In this document: piece by piece, positions 45,104-54,772 of the stretch | Layout of the letters: each line of letters starts with the position of its first letter | Numbering within the stretch: position 1 is the first letter of the stretch | Assembly: GCA_009797885.1 (NCBI GenBank) | Contig: WNKP01000004.1 | Location: forward strand, 248,001 to 312,000 | Length of the DNA stretch: 64,000 nucleotides | Source: Flavobacteriaceae bacterium GF1 | Lineage (GTDB): Bacteria > Bacteroidota > Bacteroidia > Flavobacteriales > Flavobacteriaceae | Direction of reading: 5' to 3' | Translations under genes and position numbers: made by a program | Notes under the pieces: model-generated | Databases searched by the model: none | Told to the model about the DNA's origin: nothing | The model's input: the letters and a program-made list of their open reading frames with translations, nothing else

Positions 45104-46381
45104 CTAATCTTCCCAGAAATCCGGTCTAACATTTGTGCCAAATACCGTACAGTCCACGCATCGCGTTTTGACCAATAAGTAGGTTGTCTGAGTCTCATCC
45201 AAGGGATCTGTGGACAAAAATCGCCAATTGCCCGATGTTATCAGCGCAAACAGTCCAGGGTCAAACAATCTAATGCTCCGTGTTTCTTCACATTCGGAAA
45301 TAAGAGTGGCCGGATCTTCTTCCGTAAAAATGTCATTAAAATCGAAAAATATTCTTTTAGAGGTCACTGCTGTTGCCTCAAAAAAGCCCAATACCCTGTC
45401 TTTGGGATCATTGTCGGAGCTTATATTGCCATTGATAAAACCGGGTTGGGTCTGCGTGAACACACTCTCAATACCCGAAAATTCCTGTAAGGTTTCATAA
45501 AAAACATGTGCTTCCCTTGATTGCTTGAACTGTTTCACCAAAATGCTGTATCTGCTCGCAACTATCCTATCCCTTCTATCAATAAACCGCACTTGAAAAT
45601 CACTTACTTTGTTTTCCGAAAAACCTTCCGTATCCGTTATGGAAATTGTATTGGAAGTCTGTCCATTGTAACAAAAACGCTCATTTCTATCATTCCAAAC
45701 CAGTTCAAGCGTTGGTGGGTCCTCTGAGACCACTACCAATCGCTCAAATCCTACCAAAGCGGATTGAATCCTATAGGTCTCTTCATATTCATATCTGTAA
45801 AATCCAGCACCATCATCCTGACCAATACTATTGATCAATATGGCCACACCATCAATACCCCTTTCATTGGTAGTCCTCACTGCACGGAGCTCTTGAATTT
45901 CCGCTTTGGAAGGAAGTGTCACCACGGTGGAAGAATAGGAAGCACCATCGGCCGTACTAACCTGTAACCTATATTCGCGTCCCTCCACAGCTCCAAAATC
46001 AATAGTGGATCTATACAGACCCGGTTCTGCTTCTTGAAACTGATATGCAACCCCCACATCATCGCTAATGCTTACAGTGGCACCACGCTCTTGAACCACT
46101 TCTTCGTCCGCGACAAACGAACGGGACAAAAACACCTCCTGTGTCTTCATCTCGTCCGTAATACCTGCTTCAATTATTAAAACGTTTTCAAATTCTTCCG
46201 CGTTAAATTCAAAGGGTTCCGTACAGCTGGGAATGACCAAGAGCATACCCATGACGGTGAGAACACTTTTACAATACCTTTCAAGAGGCAACCCATCAAC
46301 TTTATGGCTGAAATCCTTATAGCACCATCTGCCCCTGGACACTGGAAAAACAAATGATATGGCTATTGGATTTCTCAACAT
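45104..46381 (-). CDS. DUF4249 outer-membrane-associated lipoprotein, paralogue A
   Basis: About 425 residues from ATG 46381. The lipobox VIPSCTEPFEF lies about 50 residues in, so the true start may be a later non-ATG codon (a TTG at 46291 would give a normal signal). The DUF4249 body includes LIIEAGITDEMKTQEVFLSR, DFGAVEGREYRLQV and EETYRIQSA, to CVDCTVFGTNVRPDFWED. DUF4249 proteins sit beside TonB-dependent receptors in Bacteroidota and probably bind the ligand at the surface. Strong similarity along the whole length with the upstream neighbour shows a tandem duplication. Confidence 0.85.
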   Translation of the reverse strand: MLRNPIAISFVFPVSRGRWCYKDFSHKVDGLPLERYCKSVLTVMGMLLVIPSCTEPFEFNAEEFENVLIIEAGITDEMKTQEVFLSRSFVADEEVVQERGATVSISDDVGVAYQFQEAEPGLYRSTIDFGAVEGREYRLQVSTADGASYSSTVVTLPSKAEIQELRAVRTTNERGIDGVAILINSIGQDDGAGFYRYEYEETYRIQSALVGFERLVVVSEDPPTLELVWNDRNERFCYNGQTSNTISITDTEGFSENKVSDFQVRFIDRRDRIVASRYSILVKQFKQSREAHVFYETLQEFSGIESVFTQTQPGFINGNISSDNDPKDRVLGFFEATAVTSKRIFFDFNDIFTEEDPATLISECEETRSIRLFDPGLFALITSGNWRFLSTDPLDETQTTYLLVKTRCVDCTVFGTNVRPDFWED

Positions 46382-46389
46382 AGTAAAAA

Positions 46390-47574
46390 TCAATCTTCCC
46401 AAAAATTAGGTACAACGGTTGTATTGAACACGCTGCAATCCACGCAACGGGCAGGTGCAATTTCATAGATCAGTATGACATCCGAATCCGTGGGAAGTAT
46501 CGATAGAAATCTCCACCTATTGGATGTTATGAGATTGAACAGGGAGGGATCCCTGGAATCTATGGTCCTTATTTCACAAAAGGGAGCGAAGGGAACCTCA
46601 TTGGGGAAAATATCCTCAAAACTGAAGAACACTCTTTGCGATGTGACCGAGGTCACCTCAAAAAAACCCAGTGCCCTTTCCCCGGAATCATTGTCCGGGC
46701 TTATATTGCCATTGATAAAGCCCGGCTGGGTTTGCGTAAACAGGTTTTCAATGCCCGAAAATTCCCGTAAGGTTTCATAAAAGACATGCGCTTCCCGGGA
46801 TTGCGTATGCTGTTTGACCAAAATACTGTACCTACTCGCAATTATTTCGTCGTTTTGTGGAATAAACCTCACCTGAAAATCACTCACCCTATTTTCCGAA
46901 AAACCTTCCGTATCGGTTATTGCAATCACATTTGAAACCACTGTGTTGTAACAAATGCGTTGTTCCCTATCTATTTGATTGAGTTCAAGCAGGGGTGGAT
47001 CTTCGGAAACGACCACCAACTCCGCAAAGGTTATAAAAGGCGAAACTATTCTGTAGGTCTCTTCATACTCATATCTATAGTACCCAACCTCTCCTGCCGG
47101 CCCCATACCATTGGCCAATATCGCCACCCCATCAATACCACTCTCGTTGGTGGTTCTTACAACTTCAAGCTCCGCCATCTCCGCTTTGGGGGGAAGTGTC
47201 ACCATACTGGAAGAATACGCATCCCCATCATTCGTCCGCACCTGTAAGCTATAATCCCGCCCTTCTACAGCTCCAAAATCAATAGTGGACCTATACAGCC
47301 CCGGTTCGGCTTCCTGGAACTGATATTCAACCCCCATATCATCCCTAATACTTACCATGGCACCACTTTCTTGAACAGCGGTTTCATCCGAGACGAACGA
47401 ACGGGACAAAAACACCTCTTGCGTCTTTACCTCATCCGTTATACTCGCATCAATAATCAAAACATTTTCAAACGCTTCTGCCTCAAATTCAAAAGGCTCC
47501 GTGCAGCTGTAGGTCAACAAGAGAATACTTGCAATCGTTAAACCATTATCCATGTATCCTACCAATGCCTCCAT
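46390..47574 (-). CDS. DUF4249 outer-membrane-associated lipoprotein, paralogue B
   Basis: 394 residues from ATG 47574; lipobox LLLTYSCTEPFEF with Cys at about 24. Shares long identical runs with paralogue A (for example DFGAVEGR, SENRVSDFQVRFI versus SENKVSDFQVRFI, and QTQPGFINGNIS). The tails differ slightly but both end in a CVDC motif and NFWED or DFWED. It starts 3 bp after the TonB-receptor stop, so it is coexpressed with it. Confidence 0.87.
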   Translation of the reverse strand: MEALVGYMDNGLTIASILLLTYSCTEPFEFEAEAFENVLIIDASITDEVKTQEVFLSRSFVSDETAVQESGAMVSIRDDMGVEYQFQEAEPGLYRSTIDFGAVEGRDYSLQVRTNDGDAYSSSMVTLPPKAEMAELEVVRTTNESGIDGVAILANGMGPAGEVGYYRYEYEETYRIVSPFITFAELVVVSEDPPLLELNQIDREQRICYNTVVSNVIAITDTEGFSENRVSDFQVRFIPQNDEIIASRYSILVKQHTQSREAHVFYETLREFSGIENLFTQTQPGFINGNISPDNDSGERALGFFEVTSVTSQRVFFSFEDIFPNEVPFAPFCEIRTIDSRDPSLFNLITSNRWRFLSILPTDSDVILIYEIAPARCVDCSVFNTTVVPNFWED

Positions 47575-47577
47575 CCC

Positions 47578-50346
47578 TCAAAATCTGAAATTATAGGTTA
47601 TTGCCGGCACAGGTATGGTGAAAATAGAGCTTTTAACAGCCTGGACCTGACCATCGTCCGTTACAAAAAAGACCGAGAAGGGGTTGTTTCTTCCCAGGAC
47701 ATTATACACGGAAATGGTCCAAAAACTATGGGCAAATTTTTTGATTTTATGGTTTCCTTCAATATTAAGACCAATATCAAGCCTATAAAAGTCCGGAATC
47801 CTAAAGCTATTGCGGTCGCTGAACAAGGAGAATTCGGCGTCATTAAAGTTGAAATTGCCGACCGGAACGGTTACGGGCCTTCCGGTTTGGTAGACAAAAT
47901 TCGTGGAAAGGCTAAACCTTTTTGTAAGCTTGTAGTTCGCTACCAAACTAAGGTCGTGCGGTCGGTCAAAATTAGAGGGGAAAAACTCGCCATCATTGAT
48001 CCGTTCCTCAGAAAAAGGGCTGTCAAATTGGATGAATGAACGGGAATAGGTGTACCCTAACCATCCATTCAACCTTCCACTGTTTTTACGTACCAGGAAT
48101 TCAACTCCGTAGGATTTCCCTTTTCCCTGTACAACTTCGGTTGCAATATTCTCATTTAGGAGAAGTTGCGCTCCGGTTTTGAAATCCAAAATGTCATTAC
48201 TCCTTTTATAATACCCTTCAAGGCTCAACTCATAAGTGTTCCGATCAAAATTTTTATAGAACCCCAGGGAAAATTGCCTTCCCCTTTGCGGGCTGATGTT
48301 CAGGTCCGAAAGTTTCCAGGTATCTATGGGTGAAACGGTTGTATTGTTGGTTAACCTATGTATATATTGGATCATATTGTTGTAACTGGCTTTTACGGAA
48401 AAATCCGGTGCCAATAAATATCTTGCCCCAACACGAAACTCCGGACCACCATAGGTTTCGATAACTTCATTCCTATCAAAGTTCAACGTATCTATCACGG
48501 TCCCTTCATTTCTCGGGTTCCCTTCGGCAAATACCCGTTGGGAGGCTTCTCCCAATGCCGCATAAAAGGAATATCGGATACCGGCATCTATGGAAAACTT
48601 ATCCGTAATATCATAGTTCCCTGATAGGAACACGGCAGATTCCAGGGCCCTTTCCTCATCAATATCCAAGGGTTCTACAATGGAACCGCCGCCCAAAGGT
48701 TCAATGCTCCCAGGTGATACATTGTATAATTTACTTTCCAGTCCGTAGTTGACTCTAAATTTTTGATTGTACAGGTAGTTCATGTTTAGTTTTGCCCCGG
48801 TTTCCATGATGGCATATCCCAAGTCAAAATCATCATCGGAATCGCTGTCAAACTCAATGTTGAACCCGTATTCACTGTTGGTCAAGGTAAGGCTCCCAGT
48901 GGTTTTCTCGCTGAATTGGCGATTCCATGCCAAAGAAAAGAGCCTGTTGGAATAAATGTACAGGGAGTCGGAAGAGATACTGAAATCATCCCTACTGTAA
49001 TACGCAGTGGCCTTAAGGCTATTTTTCTCATTAAATTGATGTCTGTAGCTGGCCATGACATCGTAGAAGGAAGCTTCACTGTCGTTCAATGACTCATCAT
49101 CCAATGATCTCAAAATCCAATTGGCGTAAGCTCCCCTCCCTCCTACTAAAAGTGAGGACTTTTCCTTTACCACGGGAACTTCCAATAACAGATTACCGGT
49201 TACTGGACCAATTGAGGCCTCTCCGGCAAATTCTTCGGTATTTCCATTTTTTGTTTTGATGTCGAATACCGAAGAAAGCCTTCCCCCGAATTCTGCCGGG
49301 ATATTGCCCTTATTGATATTAAGCTCACCAATGGCGAATGGATTCAATGCCGAAAAAATGCCAAAAAAGTGTTGTGGATTATATATGACGGCCTGATCAA
49401 AAAGTATAAGGTTCTGATCGGCATTGCCTCCCCTTACGTTAAAACCGATCGCACCCTCGCCTGCCGTAGAAATTCCAGGTAGGGAAGTGGCAACTTTCAG
49501 CACATCCCTTTCCCCAAGGACCAGAGGTATGTTTTTTGACGCTTCAACATCAATTTCTTCTGTACCCGTACTGGTATCCGTTACATTTTTATTGGCTTCT
49601 GCCGTCACCGTTACTTCATCCAGTCGTTGCAGACTTTCTTTGAGCTCCATATTGAGCGTGCCATCGTTGTACATGATAATGCGCTTCTCAACATTTTCAA
49701 TTCCAAGGGCTTTGATTTGAAGCATATTGACACCCGCCACTAAATCAATTTCGTAGAAACCATCATCATCGGTTACGGTACCCCGATTTTGGTTCTTTAC
49801 CACTACGGCCAAATTGGAAATGGGTTCCCCCGTTTCCTTTCTTTTGACAAAACCGGATAATTTATAGTTTTCCCGAATGTTATCCGTATTCTCCTTTCCA
49901 ATTCTATGGGTCTCTATTCTTTTGCTATCAGTGGAGATGAAATCATCGTAAAAAACCGGGGATGTTTCTTTTTCTGCTGCTGTCCCAGTGATTGCGGTTT
50001 TTGCTTTCCTTCCAAAAAAACCCTGGGGTAATTGGTCATAAATACTGTTGTTTTGGGTAAGCACAACCTTTTGATCCCCAATCAAAAAATAATTGATATT
50101 CCCACCTTCAAAAATAGCGTCCAATAGAAATTCTATGGACACCTCTTGGTAATCGCCCGTAATGAGCTCATTGTTGAACCACTCCGGAATATAAAAGAAC
50201 TCATATTCCGTAATTTCTTCCAATTGCTCCAAAACCCCTACCCGTGTTACGTCCGTAAAAGTTATCGAGATGGGACCCGTGTTTTGTTGGGCGCTGGAGT
50301 AAAGACCCCATATCATCATCAAATACACTACTATGCGATTTCCCAT
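47578..50346 (-). CDS. TonB-dependent receptor with N-terminal STN domain
   Basis: 922 residues from ATG 50346. Signal peptide (about 1-20), STN domain (about 25-100, ISITFTDVTRVGVLEQLEEI), carboxypeptidase-like regulatory beta-sandwich (about 160-245, SGFVKRKETGEPISNLAVVV), plug (about 250-380, VLGERDVLKVATSLPG and GFNVRGGNADQNLILFD), then the 22-strand barrel ending in the aromatic TYNFRF. STN domains occur in receptors that also signal to an anti-sigma factor, but no sigma/anti-sigma pair is adjacent. With the DUF4249 lipoproteins it likely imports a ligand such as a peptide, siderophore or glycan; the ligand is unknown. Confidence 0.93.
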   Translation of the reverse strand: MGNRIVVYLMMIWGLYSSAQQNTGPISITFTDVTRVGVLEQLEEITEYEFFYIPEWFNNELITGDYQEVSIEFLLDAIFEGGNINYFLIGDQKVVLTQNNSIYDQLPQGFFGRKAKTAITGTAAEKETSPVFYDDFISTDSKRIETHRIGKENTDNIRENYKLSGFVKRKETGEPISNLAVVVKNQNRGTVTDDDGFYEIDLVAGVNMLQIKALGIENVEKRIIMYNDGTLNMELKESLQRLDEVTVTAEANKNVTDTSTGTEEIDVEASKNIPLVLGERDVLKVATSLPGISTAGEGAIGFNVRGGNADQNLILFDQAVIYNPQHFFGIFSALNPFAIGELNINKGNIPAEFGGRLSSVFDIKTKNGNTEEFAGEASIGPVTGNLLLEVPVVKEKSSLLVGGRGAYANWILRSLDDESLNDSEASFYDVMASYRHQFNEKNSLKATAYYSRDDFSISSDSLYIYSNRLFSLAWNRQFSEKTTGSLTLTNSEYGFNIEFDSDSDDDFDLGYAIMETGAKLNMNYLYNQKFRVNYGLESKLYNVSPGSIEPLGGGSIVEPLDIDEERALESAVFLSGNYDITDKFSIDAGIRYSFYAALGEASQRVFAEGNPRNEGTVIDTLNFDRNEVIETYGGPEFRVGARYLLAPDFSVKASYNNMIQYIHRLTNNTTVSPIDTWKLSDLNISPQRGRQFSLGFYKNFDRNTYELSLEGYYKRSNDILDFKTGAQLLLNENIATEVVQGKGKSYGVEFLVRKNSGRLNGWLGYTYSRSFIQFDSPFSEERINDGEFFPSNFDRPHDLSLVANYKLTKRFSLSTNFVYQTGRPVTVPVGNFNFNDAEFSLFSDRNSFRIPDFYRLDIGLNIEGNHKIKKFAHSFWTISVYNVLGRNNPFSVFFVTDDGQVQAVKSSIFTIPVPAITYNFRF

Positions 50347-50348
50347 GG

Positions 50349-51161
50349 TCAAAAAGTGGTGTTTTGGACCTGTTCCAACGGGAACAAGTGATCGAAAGCC
50401 ATGGCCGTAAAGGCATCAATATCCTTTCTTCTTAATGCGCCGTATGCCTTGTGGTAGTTTTTAATGGCCTCCTTGTGGTTAGGGAAGGCCAACATCCATT
50501 CCCTTTTGGAATCCACCGGATAAAGCGTATTGGCATGCCATACAAAAAAGTTGACCCTTTGTTCAAACTCCTGGTATACTGTTCTGGTTTCCCGTTTATC
50601 CACTTTCACTTTCCTATACTTCTTAAGAAGCATGGACGTCCCTTTTTTGAAAACAATCTCACAGAATCCCAACGCCCCTGAAGATGCTTCGACATTTTTA
50701 TCCACCTTAATAAATGGGTGTCCGTTTATTGAGAAACCTTCCGTTCTTGTACGTTCCAGGACAATGAGCAAGGCATTGGTCTGGTCCGTGGGTGTAATCA
50801 ATAGGGCATCGTTGAACAAATCATATTTTATTTTTTGGTCATAATAGGTTTGTCCATCAAATGTTACGCTTCCCAATTCCAGTCCCGGAGAATTAAAAAA
50901 CTGATGCTTTTCATTAATGACCGTGAAATTATCGGTATAAACGGTTCCTTTGTACAATCCGGAATTCTCAATACCAATCCTGGTGTCAAACCAATTGTAA
51001 AAAGGCTCCGTATTCCTATCCGTTTGGGCGTAAATGCCATTGAACAACAATAGTGCTACTCCCAATAGACCATATTTCCGAAGTAAGTTTGAAGAATAAA
51101 AAAAATTCAAGAGCAAGTTTCTAGTAGTCAGATCGATTTTAAAGATAATATGCAATAACAA
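50349..51161 (-). CDS. Secreted protein, first gene of the TonB-receptor operon
   Basis: Up to 270 residues; the frame has no ATG at its beginning and opens with TTG (51161). A later TTG near 51120 would place the signal peptide (LLGVALLLFNGIYAQ) better, so the start is uncertain. The mature part is beta-rich (GSVTFDGQTYYDQKIKYDLF) followed by a helical tail. No family recognised. It overlaps or abuts the TonB-receptor start within 3 bp, so it is coexpressed and probably acts in the periplasm with it. Confidence 0.72.
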   Translation of the reverse strand: MLLHIIFKIDLTTRNLLLNFFYSSNLLRKYGLLGVALLLFNGIYAQTDRNTEPFYNWFDTRIGIENSGLYKGTVYTDNFTVINEKHQFFNSPGLELGSVTFDGQTYYDQKIKYDLFNDALLITPTDQTNALLIVLERTRTEGFSINGHPFIKVDKNVEASSGALGFCEIVFKKGTSMLLKKYRKVKVDKRETRTVYQEFEQRVNFFVWHANTLYPVDSKREWMLAFPNHKEAIKNYHKAYGALRRKDIDAFTAMAFDHLFPLEQVQNTTF

Positions 51162-51667
51162 TCCACAAACACTGCCCCAAGCAGTAGGACAACTTTTGTT
51201 TGAAATTACGTTTCGGTGTTTTCGAAGTTTAACCGGAAAAAAACCTTATTGATATGGTGTTAAAATCGACATGAAGTCCCCAAACACCCCATTAACAATC
51301 AGATATCCAGCATTTTAGTTAAATAAAGGCCATGCATACTTCCATTCCAGTGGTAATAGGTGGCTCCCACAGCTCCATCCCCCTAATTGTTTTCCGCACA
51401 TTAAGGAATTCCAAACACATTCGTATGTCAATACCGATCCTTCATATCATTAATTCTTACTTCTAGCATTTAATGTTGCTGGAAATATGTAATCTGAAGT
51501 AGTATTGGGCATGATTTCCACGGTTGGGAACAACTTAAAATTTCCCAAGCCGAAGCCCCATAAAAGATTCCATCCAATGAATAGGGGTTACCATATCATA
51601 AAGAAACGGGGGCATGACATTATACAGATACCGTCATTACGAAAAAACAAATCCTAAATCAAATAAT
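51162..51667. other. Intergenic stretch, no gene seen
   Basis: 506 bp between the divergent TonB-receptor operon and the lipoprotein gene at 51668. Frames are short. It should hold both promoters, but no convincing TAnnTTTG box with a TTG partner was found. Confidence 0.6.
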
Positions 51668-52291
51668 ATGTTCAAACTAGCACAATTCTCATCCAAAGAA
51701 AAAAAGTACAGTATCCCAAGGGCAAGACCCAGCAGTGTTGTCCTTCTAGTTGGGCTGCTATTTTTATGGGCCTGCAACAATGACGATGATGGCGCGATTG
51801 CACCTGAATTCTTTATTTCGGGCGATACACAAAATACAACCCTTACTTATGAACAGACGATTTTTGATGGGGGAAGCAACAATGCCATCAACACATTCAG
51901 CAAAGCGGACAAAACCACCACATTGCAAACCTTTAGGGAAAAAGTTGAGAGCCCCGATGGGTTTTGGACCATACGAATGGTCAACCTCGATATTGAAGAA
52001 CTCAACCTGCCCTATACCCTAAAGCGTGATGAGGGCACCATTTCATGGATAGATGAATCCATTAAGGAACTGCAATCTTCCTGTTCACGTGCCGATGTGC
52101 TTTGTTTTTACGCTGGAATCGGGGACGAAGAAGTGAAAATCACCATTAGCTCGGTCGAAAACGGCATAGTTGAAGGGCATTTTACCGGACGGTTGTTTCA
52201 TTACACCATAAATCCAACGGTAACCAAGGACGAAAATGACTTTATAGAAGTATCCCAAGGGAAATTTGTAGTACGCTACTTGAATATTTGA
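51668..52291 (+). CDS. Lipoprotein of unknown function
   Basis: 207 residues from ATG 51668; an in-frame ATG at 51614 adds a non-signal extension. After a polar start the helix VVLLVGLLFLWACNNDDDG carries the lipobox Cys, followed by the acidic NDDDG common in Bacteroidota surface lipoproteins. The body is beta-rich. I do not recognise a family. Stand-alone gene. Confidence 0.7.
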   Translation: MFKLAQFSSKEKKYSIPRARPSSVVLLVGLLFLWACNNDDDGAIAPEFFISGDTQNTTLTYEQTIFDGGSNNAINTFSKADKTTTLQTFREKVESPDGFWTIRMVNLDIEELNLPYTLKRDEGTISWIDESIKELQSSCSRADVLCFYAGIGDEEVKITISSVENGIVEGHFTGRLFHYTINPTVTKDENDFIEVSQGKFVVRYLNI

Positions 52292-52418
52292 TCCCTTTAA
52301 TCACAAAATATTCGCAATATCAATAAGAATGGACAGCTATGTAGTGTTTAATGTTCATTCAGTGGGTAGTTTTACGTAGTCTTTTAAAGTTAAATCGAGA
52401 AGAAAATAAATTGGCAAA

Positions 52419-53504
52419 ATGAAATCATTGATGATTGGAAACGGTTTGATCGCACTTTTGATCGGTATTTCTTCCTTCGGCCAGTCCACCAAAGGGGCAG
52501 TTCCCATGAATATCCAAAATTGGGAGCTATCCGAAAGGGATACTACAGTTTTTGAAACTTTCGATGGAAGGGAAACCGTGGTACTCAACGGAGAGGCCAT
52601 CCTAAAAAACGAAAACTTTGTAAATGGTACCATAGAATTGGAGATATATGCCAATGACAACAGAAGCTTTGCCGGTATCATCTTTAGAAAACAAGAAGAT
52701 ACCATGGAGGAAGTCCTGATCCGTTGTCACAAATCAAACCAGGTTGATGCCATGCAGTACACCCCTATTTTCCATAAAGAGACCAATTGGCAACTGTATA
52801 GGGAGTATCAGGCCAAAGTAGCGTTCAAGAAAAAAGGGTGGAACAAGCTCAAATTAGCGGTTGTAGGTCACAGCGCGACAGTGTTTTTGAATGATAAGGA
52901 GGTCTTCTCCATTGACCATTTGCGGACATCGAACAAGGACGGCGAAATAGGGATATTCTCATTGTATGCCAACCGGTTTTCAAATTTCAGGTTTTCAAAA
53001 TCGGACAGCGATTATGAGGGCAACACAATACCAGCGAACAAAAGCACTAATCCCAGTATGATAAGGAAGTGGTACTTATCCGAAGGATTTCCATTCCAAA
53101 AGGAAGATTTCTCATTGGAAAGGGCGCTCAAGCTACCGGATAAGGAAGTGAATACCGAAAGTTCGGGATTACTCCCCATTTCCAAATATGTCAGAAGAAA
53201 ATCCGCTGGTAGGTTTGAAAACAATAGGGAATATGCTGCCATCGTTTCCAAAAATATTGAAGTTGATAAAGACACCATACGGCGTTTTTCATTCGACTTT
53301 AGTGATCGGGTTACGGTCTATTTGAACATGAAACCCATCTTCTCGGGGAACAATGCTTTCCGGGCGAAAGGACCACAGCACACGGGCCACCTGGATATCG
53401 ACACCAATGTGTTGCATCTGAACCTTAAAGAAGGTAACAATACATTGCATTGCTTGGTCATTGATAAGGCCAACGGATGGGGATTTATGGGGAAATTGGA
53501 TTGA
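52419..53504 (+). CDS. Secreted protein with concanavalin-like (DUF1080/LamG-type) domain
   Basis: 361 residues with a signal peptide (about 1-22, ISSFGQ). Residues about 25-190 look like a 3-keto-disaccharide-hydrolase/LamG-type jelly roll: NGTIELEIYANDNRSFAGII, WNKLKLAVVGHSATVFLND and DGEIGIFSLYANRFSNFRF. The C-terminal third has another beta-rich segment ending in NGWGFMGKLD. It probably binds or acts on a carbohydrate or ligand in the periplasm or outside. No catalytic residues can be assigned. Confidence 0.75.
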   Translation: MKSLMIGNGLIALLIGISSFGQSTKGAVPMNIQNWELSERDTTVFETFDGRETVVLNGEAILKNENFVNGTIELEIYANDNRSFAGIIFRKQEDTMEEVLIRCHKSNQVDAMQYTPIFHKETNWQLYREYQAKVAFKKKGWNKLKLAVVGHSATVFLNDKEVFSIDHLRTSNKDGEIGIFSLYANRFSNFRFSKSDSDYEGNTIPANKSTNPSMIRKWYLSEGFPFQKEDFSLERALKLPDKEVNTESSGLLPISKYVRRKSAGRFENNREYAAIVSKNIEVDKDTIRRFSFDFSDRVTVYLNMKPIFSGNNAFRAKGPQHTGHLDIDTNVLHLNLKEGNNTLHCLVIDKANGWGFMGKLD

Positions 53505-53595
53505 GATGGAAGAAGGGGGGGTCAACCCCATTAGCTTTTAGGTCCACAAACCAAATGACGGAAGTAGTGTATATTCGTTTATTCAGACGGCAAAA

Positions 53596-54402
53596 ATGAA
53601 GTATAAATCCTTGATTTGTATGGGCATAGGGTATATTGTCCTTAAATGGGCGATTATTATTGGGGTGGCAGGATATCTCTATGAATTGGGTATTTGGAGC
53701 AATTGGTATATCCTTTTTGTGCCGCTAATAGGCCTTATCCTTTTCAGGTTTATTAAAAGGGTTTTTCTAAAAAAGGCCCACTTCCTTGGATACAGGAAAT
53801 CCTTTTATACAATGTTAAAACACTACTATCCGGAACACTACAGATCCCTTTACCATCAAACTGAAAAGAGATTTGAGGAAATCTCAAAAGATGTTTCCTT
53901 TGCGGCCACTTCAAAAAATCCCATGGACAAACGTTTGGACTTCTGCGCATTCTTTTTGGGTTTGATACAAGTGCTTGAAAAAAATGGGGAATCTTATCCG
54001 CAGATCAAAGCGATAGCCATTGGAATTGCAGAAGACTATGTCAGGCCCAAAAACAGGATACAGGCCTATGTAAAGAAATTGCCCGTAAAATTAATTGGTA
54101 CGGCTCCAGGAAAATTTCTAGTTGGGAAACTGAACAAGAGAATTCAAACCAAAGGACATGAAGACGGTTTCAAGGCCCACATTGTAACGGATAAAAAGGA
54201 AACCTTTGGTCTGGGGTACGGTATAAACATATCGGAATGTGGAATTTGCAAGCTATTCCTAAAGCATGGAGCATCCGAATACAGTCCCATTCTCTGTGAA
54301 GTTGACAAGATTACCACCCGCCTGGCAGGTTTGGAAATGATCAGGACCGGGACCATTGCCACGGGTGCGGATATTTGTGATTTTAGGTATAGAAAAATCT
54401 GA
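53596..54402 (+). CDS. L-2-amino-thiazoline-4-carboxylic acid hydrolase-like protein
   Basis: 268 residues: two N-terminal transmembrane helices (about 8-27 and 32-50), then a cytosolic or periplasmic domain. The late part has the ATC-hydrolase signature: a cysteine pair in ISECGICKLF, then ILCEVDKITTRLAGLEMIR and GTIATGADICDFRYRK. True ATC hydrolase converts the thiazoline to cysteine in Pseudomonas; most relatives are of unknown activity and are regularly fused to membrane segments. Stand-alone unit upstream of the nested palindrome. Confidence 0.78.
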   Translation: MKYKSLICMGIGYIVLKWAIIIGVAGYLYELGIWSNWYILFVPLIGLILFRFIKRVFLKKAHFLGYRKSFYTMLKHYYPEHYRSLYHQTEKRFEEISKDVSFAATSKNPMDKRLDFCAFFLGLIQVLEKNGESYPQIKAIAIGIAEDYVRPKNRIQAYVKKLPVKLIGTAPGKFLVGKLNKRIQTKGHEDGFKAHIVTDKKETFGLGYGINISECGICKLFLKHGASEYSPILCEVDKITTRLAGLEMIRTGTIATGADICDFRYRKI

Positions 54403-54413
54403 AATAGCGTGAG

Positions 54414-54605
54414 TTTCGATATTAGAAAATTACGTGATTTTGAGTGTTTTTGCGATAGCAAAAATGTATCGAAAAACCTGCCTGGCCGGCCAGGCAGGCA
54501 AGTAATTTTCTTGCAAAATCCTAATTTCGATACAATTTTTCTTCATTTCATTACGAAAAACCACTCAATTTGACGGATTTTGGCTGATAAAAAATAATAT
54601 CGAAA
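54414..54605. repeat. 192-bp nested palindromic element with perfect 11-bp terminal inverted repeats (MITE-like)
   Basis: Ends: TTTCGATATTA (54414-54424) and TAATATCGAAA (54595-54605). Nested inside are ATTTTGAGTG (54437-54446) with CACTCAA (54562-54568), a short hairpin TTTTTGC-GATA-GCAAAAA (near 54447-54464), AAAAATGTATCGAAA (54460-54474) with TTTCGATACAATTTTT (54525-54540), and a perfect 22-bp palindrome at 54477-54498 of the form CCTGCCTGGCC/GGCCAGGCAGG. No ORF. The layout is that of a miniature inverted-repeat element; the G/C-rich core resembles flavobacterial repeat hairpins. Confidence 0.75.
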
Positions 54606-54695
54606 AACTCATGTTAAAATACCCCACTGGTTACACCCAAAATTCATCCTTTTATAAAATCCGATTTCAATTTACCGATGTCCCAAGATAAAGAA

Positions 54696-54724
54696 AGGTC
54701 CAACTTTTAGATAAAGCTGGACCT
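54696..54724. terminator. Intrinsic terminator between convergent genes
   Basis: AGGTCCAACTTT, loop TAGAT, AAAGCTGGACCT (one mismatch), then a T-rich tail. Lies 49 bp beyond the EthD gene stop and serves either direction. Confidence 0.5.
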
Positions 54725-54772
54725 ACGTTATTTTATCTTTCGCTCATTATCGATAGTGCTCGATGCCGGATT

